From positions 1 through 37,500 of IMG/VR virus record IMGVR_UViG_3300020195_000076: 37,500 nucleotides of DNA; one strand, written 5' to 3'. The notes under the pieces were generated by a model. It made no database searches. It was not told where the DNA came from and was given only the letters and a program-made list of their open reading frames with translations. This DNA comes from a virus. The position numbers were made by a program, and so were the translations under genes. Positions within the stretch are counted from its first letter, which is position 1. Each line of letters begins with the position of its first letter. Positions 34,606 to 37,500 of the stretch are shown here, one piece after another.

Positions 34606-35430
34606 ATGGCGCCGGGCTATCTGCTTCTGCATAGAAAAGCACGCAGCAATGACCTTTGGACTGAGCGAAGGGTCTTCTCAAAGTGGGAAGCATGGCTCGA
34701 TCTTTTGTTTGACGCTAACTGGAAAGATGGAAAAATGACAATAGATTTAACCACCGTTGAGATCAAGAGAGGCGAGCAAATTACCTCCATGAAGAAGCTC
34801 GCCAGGCGCTGGAAATGGTCTCAGCCGAAGGTCAAAAGGTATTTCCTCTTTCTGCAAACCGCTGAGCAAGTCAGTTTCAAAACAGGCCGAAAATGGACAT
34901 CACTTAAGATCCTAAATTACGATAAATATCAACCATCTGCGGAGACGACGTTACTGAGACGTGGATCAAACGTTAACCAAACATTACCCAGACGTGGATC
35001 AAACGTTGACAATAGAATGAAGAATAAGAACTTAAAGAAGAATAATGAAGGTAATGAAGAAATACATACAGGCGTTCCGCCCGCCGCTGAAGCGGCTCCC
35101 TCACCTATCTGGCCCGGTTGTGAGCATTTGCGAATGACCGAGGCCGAACACAGCAGAGCTTTAGCGGCAATCCTTAAGCGCGGACTTGCGCCGGAAATGA
35201 TCGACGCTTGCATCGAGGAAGTCGATAGCTGGCTCTCTCAGCAGAACAACCCCAAGGCAGCTAAGGCCCGTAAGGACTCAACACATTACCGCCGAATATA
35301 CGCGGCTTGGGTAGTGCGTAATGTGCTGGTGGTTAGAAACGGCAGTAGCAACGGTAGGCCCGGCGCTGAGAGCCTAGATGCTCTAGTTGCTCGCCTCGCA
35401 GCACAGGAGGCCCAAGATGCGACAAAGTGA
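34606..35430 (+). CDS. replication-initiation-like protein with HTH and internal iterons
   Basis: 274 aa. The N-terminal ~105 residues look like a winged helix: LWTERRVFSKWEAWLDLLFD, LTTVEIKRGEQITSMKKLAR, RWKWSQPKVKRYFLFLQTAE, as in phage replication or primosomal proteins (lambda O/DnaT-like). A Ser/Lys/Asn/Glu linker follows, then a helical C-terminal domain (EAEHSRALAAILKRGLAPEM, AAWVVRNVLVVRNG). The linker DNA carries two 33-bp tandem repeats and an A-rich tract. As in lambda O, the initiator could bind an origin inside its own gene. It precedes a helicase-loader-like gene. Confidence 0.65.
   Translation: MAPGYLLLHRKARSNDLWTERRVFSKWEAWLDLLFDANWKDGKMTIDLTTVEIKRGEQITSMKKLARRWKWSQPKVKRYFLFLQTAEQVSFKTGRKWTSLKILNYDKYQPSAETTLLRRGSNVNQTLPRRGSNVDNRMKNKNLKKNNEGNEEIHTGVPPAAEAAPSPIWPGCEHLRMTEAEHSRALAAILKRGLAPEMIDACIEEVDSWLSQQNNPKAAKARKDSTHYRRIYAAWVVRNVLVVRNGSSNGRPGAESLDALVARLAAQEAQDATK
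34948..35070 (+). repeat. 33-bp tandem iterons plus A-rich tract, candidate origin
   Basis: Two adjacent 33-bp units (34948-34980 and 34981-35013) match at 27 of 33 positions, with an identical 18-nt core (AGACGTGGATCAAACGTT at 34957 and 34990). Immediately after them, bases 35014-35070 are strongly A- and purine-rich. This copies the lambda ori plan, iterons beside an A-rich unwinding element within the initiator gene. It is a candidate replication origin; no function is proven here. Confidence 0.55.
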
Positions 35431-36133
35431 GGCAACCAAGCTCCTGGGCCGAATCTCGGGGCTCTATAACGGGCGGGTTCGTTTCGACGTTGAGACATCC
35501 CGGAGCTGGGCGCAGATGTTCCGTGAGTTCACCGCCGCCGAAGTGGAGGAAGCTACTGACGCGTGGCTGAACAAATCCGGCGAAGGCAACTTCAGCGCCC
35601 ACCCGCCAAGCGCCCCGGAGATTCTGCAAGAGCTTAAGCGCGTCAAGGCTCGCACCAGAAAGCGGGACTACGTTAAGGCCCCATCTAACGCCTTCGCGGA
35701 ACATGGGCGGCGCTACGGGCTTGTTGAGGCACGTATGCGTGCTAGTGACGGCAAGCTGTTTAAGCGCTGGGAGTTCGCCAAGGACTGCGTTCAATTCCAG
35801 GATCGTTACTACCGCCGTATTGATTTCATTGCGAAGTGGGCACCGGAGTTTCTGGCTGAAGAATGTCGGCGGGTATTTCCGGGAGGCTCTATCAGCAAGG
35901 TGTATGAGCTATTTGAGGGAGCAAAGGACGGAGAACCCAGGGCGCTAAAGGCAGTAAAGCGCTGGGAGGAAGTTAAAAATTTCATGCTGGAAATAGCCAT
36001 AGAGAACGCATTCAAAACAACCGGCAAGTTAGTCACGACAGTGGAGGAACATGAGAGAACCGAAAGAATGCCTTACAGTGAGAATGAATCCGAAGTACCT
36101 GCGGTACATCGAGAGCGTAACGAACAACCGTAG
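35417..36133 (+). CDS. helicase-loader-like replication protein
   Basis: 238 aa from the ATG at 35417, chosen because of AGGAGG at 35405-35410 (6 nt spacing); an earlier in-frame ATG at 35387 lies inside the upstream gene. The N-terminal part (EATKLLGRISGLYNGRVRFD, SRSWAQMFREFTAAEVEEAT, DAWLNKSGEGNFSAHPPSAP) resembles the small helical domain of G39P-type helicase loaders and related phage replication proteins. The rest is helical and basic. Position after the initiator-like gene suggests it brings host DnaB to the origin, as lambda P does. Family assignment is tentative. Confidence 0.5.
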   Translation: MRQSEATKLLGRISGLYNGRVRFDVETSRSWAQMFREFTAAEVEEATDAWLNKSGEGNFSAHPPSAPEILQELKRVKARTRKRDYVKAPSNAFAEHGRRYGLVEARMRASDGKLFKRWEFAKDCVQFQDRYYRRIDFIAKWAPEFLAEECRRVFPGGSISKVYELFEGAKDGEPRALKAVKRWEEVKNFMLEIAIENAFKTTGKLVTTVEEHERTERMPYSENESEVPAVHRERNEQP

Positions 36134-36290
36134 CAGGTGGGTCGAGGAAGCCTGCGAACGGCGCATAGCAGACGAAGAGCCGGTGTTGATGAATAAAATT
36201 ATACAGGGCCGGAAGGCCGAAGAGGAGCTGGGCAATGTTTGCAAAAATAGCTTAAGAATCGGGCACGGTAATGGAAGCAAGAATAATTAG
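36051..36290 (+). CDS. possible RHH/CopG-like small protein
   Basis: 79 aa, overlapping the previous gene by 83 bp in a different frame, with GGAGG close before its ATG. The start KECLTVRMNPKYLRYIESVT followed by NNRSRWVEEACERRIADEEP fits a strand-helix-helix plan like small RHH regulators. The C-terminus is Asn/Lys/Gly-rich. The long overlap reduces confidence, but the strong ribosome site and coherent fold support it. Confidence 0.5.
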   Translation: MREPKECLTVRMNPKYLRYIESVTNNRSRWVEEACERRIADEEPVLMNKIIQGRKAEEELGNVCKNSLRIGHGNGSKNN

Positions 36291-36369
36291 TCGAGTCATT
36301 AGGCGGCACAATCGCAGGGCAGCAGCAGCAAGGGCATTAGCAGCATGGCTAGGGCACGCAAAGCGTTAG
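36271..36369 (+). CDS. possible 32-aa Arg/Ala-rich peptide
   Basis: ATG at 36271 opens a frame of 32 codons (MEARIISRVIRRHNRRAAAA at the start, then RALAAWLGHAKR). It overlaps the end of the RHH-like gene by 20 bp and the start of the nuclease gene by 25 bp. Cationic and helical, but there is little upstream ribosome signal. It could simply be spacer between two genes. Confidence 0.25.
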   Translation: MEARIISRVIRRHNRRAAAARALAAWLGHAKR

Positions 36370-36785
36370 CAACGGGCGACGCGATCAGCATCGAGGAGTA
36401 CCAAAGTGGAACGAAGCGCAAGCATAAGTTTAACGCTACCCGCACCTTCGTTAACCACATCGGGTTCGACTCAAAGCGGGAGTCGGAGCGCTACATCGAG
36501 CTACTCACTGTGCAAACGCACAGCAGCGCCCAGCTTATCCGTAACTTACAGACGCAGCGCACTTTCGAGTTCTTCACATGCGGCTGCAAAGTCGAGCGCT
36601 GGCGAATTGATTTCTGTTACGAGGAATGGAATCGGCGCGAGAATTGCTGGAACCGCATCGCTGAGGATGTCACAGGCTTCATGACGGCACGCAAGACGCG
36701 GCTAATACGGCTGTTTGAGGAGCAGTATGGATTGGATAACAACTACACGGATTTCGAAAAATGGGACCTACGAATAAGCAAGTGA
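36345..36785 (+). CDS. DUF1064 resolvase-like nuclease
   Basis: 146 aa. GTKRKHKFNATRTFVNHIGF, DSKRESERYIELL, LQTQRTFEFF, ERWRIDFCYEEW, IAEDVTGFMTARKTRLIRLF match the DUF1064 (phage Holliday-junction resolvase-like) pattern 'KYNA... FDSK.E..RY ... Q..F ... Y..DF.Y ... EDVKG'. These are PD-(D/E)xK-type nucleases thought to resolve branched DNA before packaging. The acidic residues RWRIDF and AEDVTG fit the catalytic positions; the conserved Lys is less clear. It fits the recombination module upstream. Confidence 0.75.
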   Translation: MARARKALATGDAISIEEYQSGTKRKHKFNATRTFVNHIGFDSKRESERYIELLTVQTHSSAQLIRNLQTQRTFEFFTCGCKVERWRIDFCYEEWNRRENCWNRIAEDVTGFMTARKTRLIRLFEEQYGLDNNYTDFEKWDLRISK

Positions 36786-36952
36786 GTAGCACGGAAATGT
36801 TTGAGGATTTGCAGCAAGAGTTTGAATATCGCGAAACTGCGGCAACGCTACGCCATCATGCGGAGATTTGCGAGCTGGAAAGAATCGTCCAGCAGCAAGC
36901 AGAAATGATTAGTAGGCTGCAAGCAAAGCCCGCGCTACACAGAGTGAAGTAA
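36782..36952 (+). CDS. 56-aa coiled-coil protein
   Basis: The preferred start is the GTG at 36782, overlapping the nuclease stop as GTGA; an ATG at 36761 (63 aa) or 36797 is also possible. The body is a coiled coil (MFEDLQQEFEYRETAATLRH, ELERIVQQQAEMISRLQAKP). No cysteines or membrane segment. It is followed by a 72-bp gap and the repeat-protein gene. Function unknown. Confidence 0.5.
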   Translation: MSSTEMFEDLQQEFEYRETAATLRHHAEICELERIVQQQAEMISRLQAKPALHRVK

Positions 36953-37024
36953 ACAAGTGTCTGCCCGTAGTGGTACGACACAAAGACAGAGGAAGCCCAG
37001 TTGGCGAAAATAGGAGATTGAAAA

Positions 37025-37500
37025 GTGATTGCATACCACGGAAGCGAAGCTATTAAAGCGAAGTATCTAGCTAGAGTTAGATTGCATAGAGAGGCTGATG
37101 AGATTATTCACGGTTTTTACTGGAAGGACGGCAAGGGTTGCGCGGTCGGCTGCACTATTCACAGCGGTTCGCACGCGGCATACGAGACTGAGCTGGGAAT
37201 TCCACAAGCTATCGCTCGCCTTGAGGACGGTATCTTCGAAGGGCTGAGTAATGGCGATGCAAAGCTATTTCCAGAACAGTTTCTAACGGCCATAAACGTA
37301 GGCGCGGACCTCACTGGCGTCGCTGATAAGTTCTTGCATTGGCTGCTGGTCGATCCGAGCGACGGTGTGATGCGCTATGCGCGAACTGATGACCAGCGAC
37401 GAGCCATCGAGCGAGTCGGCGACTTTTATGCGCGGAAAATCGCAGGAGAAGAAATAGAGCGGCAAGAATGGATCTCCGCCCGCGAAAATTGTTGGTCAGT
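37025..37500 (+). CDS. 5' part of Ala/Tyr/Asp-repeat phage protein (continues at base 1)
   Basis: GTG at 37025 with AGGAG at 37012-37016 (8 nt spacing). The N-terminal domain of about 155 residues includes GFYWKDGKGCAVGCTIHSGS, then HAAYETELGIPQAIARLEDG, GLSNGDAKLFPEQFLTAINV and FLHWLLVD. This Cys/His-containing GCAVGCTIHS...HAAYE pattern is shared by a recurrent group of uncharacterised phage proteins that end in Ala-rich repeats. After the join it continues into the GCT/TAT/GAT tract and stops at 516, giving 301 aa. The conserved domain and repeat tail suggest a regulatory or multimeric protein; no function is known. Confidence 0.85.
   Translation, partial: MIAYHGSEAIKAKYLARVRLHREADEIIHGFYWKDGKGCAVGCTIHSGSHAAYETELGIPQAIARLEDGIFEGLSNGDAKLFPEQFLTAINVGADLTGVADKFLHWLLVDPSDGVMRYARTDDQRRAIERVGDFYARKIAGEEIERQEWISARENCWS
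37415..37500. repeat. terminal direct repeat, right copy
   Basis: Identical to 1-86; see the left copy. The reading frame of the gene at 37025 passes through this copy unchanged and, when joined to base 87, continues into the codon microsatellite. Confidence 0.95.

Noticed and set aside
36953-37024. Possible RNA or promoter before the repeat gene
   Set aside because: Only a ribosome site is visible; no promoter pair, hairpin or RNA fold stands out.
1-37500. CRISPR array, integrase, attachment site or insertion sequence
   Set aside because: No regularly spaced repeats with unique spacers, no tyrosine or serine recombinase motifs and no transposase; the repeats present are coding or terminal.

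Overview
The window is essentially one complete tailed-phage genome, probably a short-tailed podovirus-type phage of a Gram-negative bacterium. The first 86 bases are repeated exactly as the last 86 (1-86 = 37415-37500), and one gene reads straight through the join. The natural map is therefore a circle, or a circularly permuted or terminally redundant molecule, of about 37,414 bp that was cut at an arbitrary place. A Gram-negative host is suggested by Shine-Dalgarno starts, a GH24-type endolysin without a signal peptide, a small lipoprotein with a lipobox, and several secreted or inner-membrane peptides. I see no integrase, lysogeny repressor, DNA polymerase, single-subunit RNA polymerase, tRNA, rRNA or CRISPR array. 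It therefore looks like a virulent phage, or one that leans on the host, using host RNA polymerase and the host replisome.

Layout. (1) Rightward genes run from 32753 through the right end and around to about 3098. They start with a replication and recombination module: coiled-coil protein, Sak4-like ATPase, DUF669 single-strand-binding-like protein, a HTH replication-initiator-like gene carrying internal tandem repeats, a helicase-loader-like gene, and a DUF1064 resolvase-like nuclease. Many tiny accessory genes follow: an Ala/Tyr/Asp repeat protein spanning the join, a DUF551 protein, a Lar-like zinc ribbon, membrane peptides and a secreted Cys-rich protein. (2) Leftward genes from 29991 down to 3040 form the virion and part of the lysis block. 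In transcription order they are: DUF5681 terminase-small-like, a 27-aa membrane peptide, pectate-lyase-like tailspike, large terminase, portal, fibre-type proteins, Thivi_2564 membrane protein, scaffold, major capsid, decoration-like protein, a strong terminator, neck and tail adaptor, nozzle or hub, GNAT protein, ejection-type internal virion proteins ending in a lytic transglycosylase, then spanin-like, lipoprotein and holin-like genes. (3) Between them (29992-32752) lies the control region. It holds a divergent intergenic segment with phased GGTCCC boxes and a promoter-like site, two small rightward operons (one encoding a ribbon-helix-helix protein behind a perfect operator palindrome), a leftward endolysin with two tiny zinc-ribbon genes, and a second operator-rich intergenic region.

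The most unusual items are these: a 252-bp tract built only of GCT, TAT and GAT codons inside a real gene; a well-formed membrane plus coiled-coil ORF (5525-5755) antisense to the linker of the transglycosylase; a lambda-like iteron plus A-rich arrangement inside the replication gene; the phased GGTCCC array next to the terminase-small-like gene; and the insertion of the tailspike between the two terminase genes. Functions are assigned from recognisable motifs and gene order. Many small genes have no known function and are marked as such.
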